Source: Puniceicoccales bacterium (lineage in GTDB: Bacteria; Verrucomicrobiota; Verrucomicrobiia; Opitutales; JAIRLM01). Taken from it: DNA of 5,904 bases. A program made the translations under genes and the position numbers. The stretch lies in the NCBI GenBank assembly GCA_031254835.1, contig JAIRTQ010000011.1:1-5904 (forward strand), written 5' to 3'. Under the pieces are notes generated by a model, which was given only the letters and a program-made list of their open reading frames with translations, did no database searches and had not been told where the DNA came from. Shown one piece after another: positions 5,637 to 5,904 of the stretch (the stretch's first letter is position 1; each line of letters opens with the position of its first letter).

Positions 5637-5904
5637 GAAAAAAATCCCGGTCCGTGTCCTGCCGAATTTTTTCGATGGGCTGGCCAGAGGCGCGGGCGAG
5701 GATGTCGTTCAACTCTTCTCTGGTACGCTCCATTTCCTCCGCCTGGATATTCAGATCTACGGCAGGGGCATAGATCTGTCCCTGGATGAGCGGCTGATGG
5801 ATCATTACGCGGGCGCCTGGGTAAAGCAGTCGCCGACCTTTTTCGGCCGCGCAGAGCAGGATAGACCCCATGCTGGCCGCCATGCCCATCACAACGACCG
5901 TAAC
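5554..5904 (-). CDS. clpP: ATP-dependent Clp protease proteolytic subunit, C-terminal part
   Basis: ClpP is the serine peptidase barrel that degrades proteins fed to it by Clp ATPases. The visible 116 residues enter from the right edge; the N-terminus is outside. Seen: VMGMAASMGSILL with nucleophile Ser11 (visible numbering), ARVMIHQPLIQGQ with catalytic His36, AVDLNIQAEEMERTREELNDILARASGQP (handle helix), and DTDRDFFLNAQEAIDYGLAD with Asp87 aligning to the catalytic aspartate, two residues later than in E. coli because the loop after MIHQP is longer. The GMAASMGS form and that loop (LIQGQIYAPAVD) differ from the usual GQAASMGA/LGGxQGQATD type, hinting at a second ClpP paralogue (inference). 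It ends in IVPSATLSSNGRE, a slightly long tail. The stop lies inside the opposite-strand 191-aa frame. The triad is intact. Confidence 0.95.
   Translation of the reverse strand, partial: VTVVVMGMAASMGSILLCAAEKGRRLLYPGARVMIHQPLIQGQIYAPAVDLNIQAEEMERTREELNDILARASGQPIEKIRQDTDRDFFLNAQEAIDYGLADAIVPSATLSSNGRE

Overview
The window comes from a GC-moderate to GC-rich bacterial chromosome. It carries conserved housekeeping genes with small unrecognised genes between them. The core genes have high-GC codon use. The unrecognised genes and the glycosyltransferase fragment look more AT-rich by eye. The ClpP form, dnaN standing without dnaA, and the scarcity of Shine-Dalgarno sequences would suit a Verrucomicrobiota/PVC-type bacterium. 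This is a weak inference, not an identification.

Layout, left to right. (1) 1-458, minus: the N-terminal part of a WbuB-like GT4 glycosyltransferase, running off the left edge. It starts at GTG, so an ATG-only reading misses it. (2) 459-628: a divergent spacer containing a short stretch equal to the 3' tail of 16S rRNA; its complement is an unusually complete Shine-Dalgarno sequence with no gene behind it. (3) 629-1720, plus: mnmA, tRNA 2-thiouridylase. (4) 1721-2464: an accessory patch with an unrecognised 163-aa gene (minus), bracketed by two imperfect 40-bp direct repeats. One repeat is the 3' end of truA; the other is a degenerate copy of it. (5) 2423-4984, minus: a compact operon dnaN - small membrane/zinc-ribbon protein - ruvX - truA, with tight junctions (10 bp, 6 bp and a 4-bp ATGA overlap). 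(6) 5061-5636, plus: an unrecognised 191-aa gene divergent from dnaN. (7) 5554-5904, minus: the C-terminal part of clpP, entering from the right edge. Its end overlaps the 191-aa frame tail to tail by 83 bp.

Functional picture. The dnaN operon joins the replication clamp, a RuvX/YqgF-family nuclease and the tRNA pseudouridine synthase TruA. The convergent mnmA is a second tRNA anticodon-arm modification gene. ClpP is protein quality control and the glycosyltransferase belongs to surface polysaccharide synthesis. No tRNA, rRNA gene, CRISPR array, transposase or convincing terminator was seen. The least ordinary parts are the repeat-bracketed patch at the truA 3' end and the 191-aa gene that seems to have no stop codon of its own before clpP. 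Neither amounts to a demonstrated new system.
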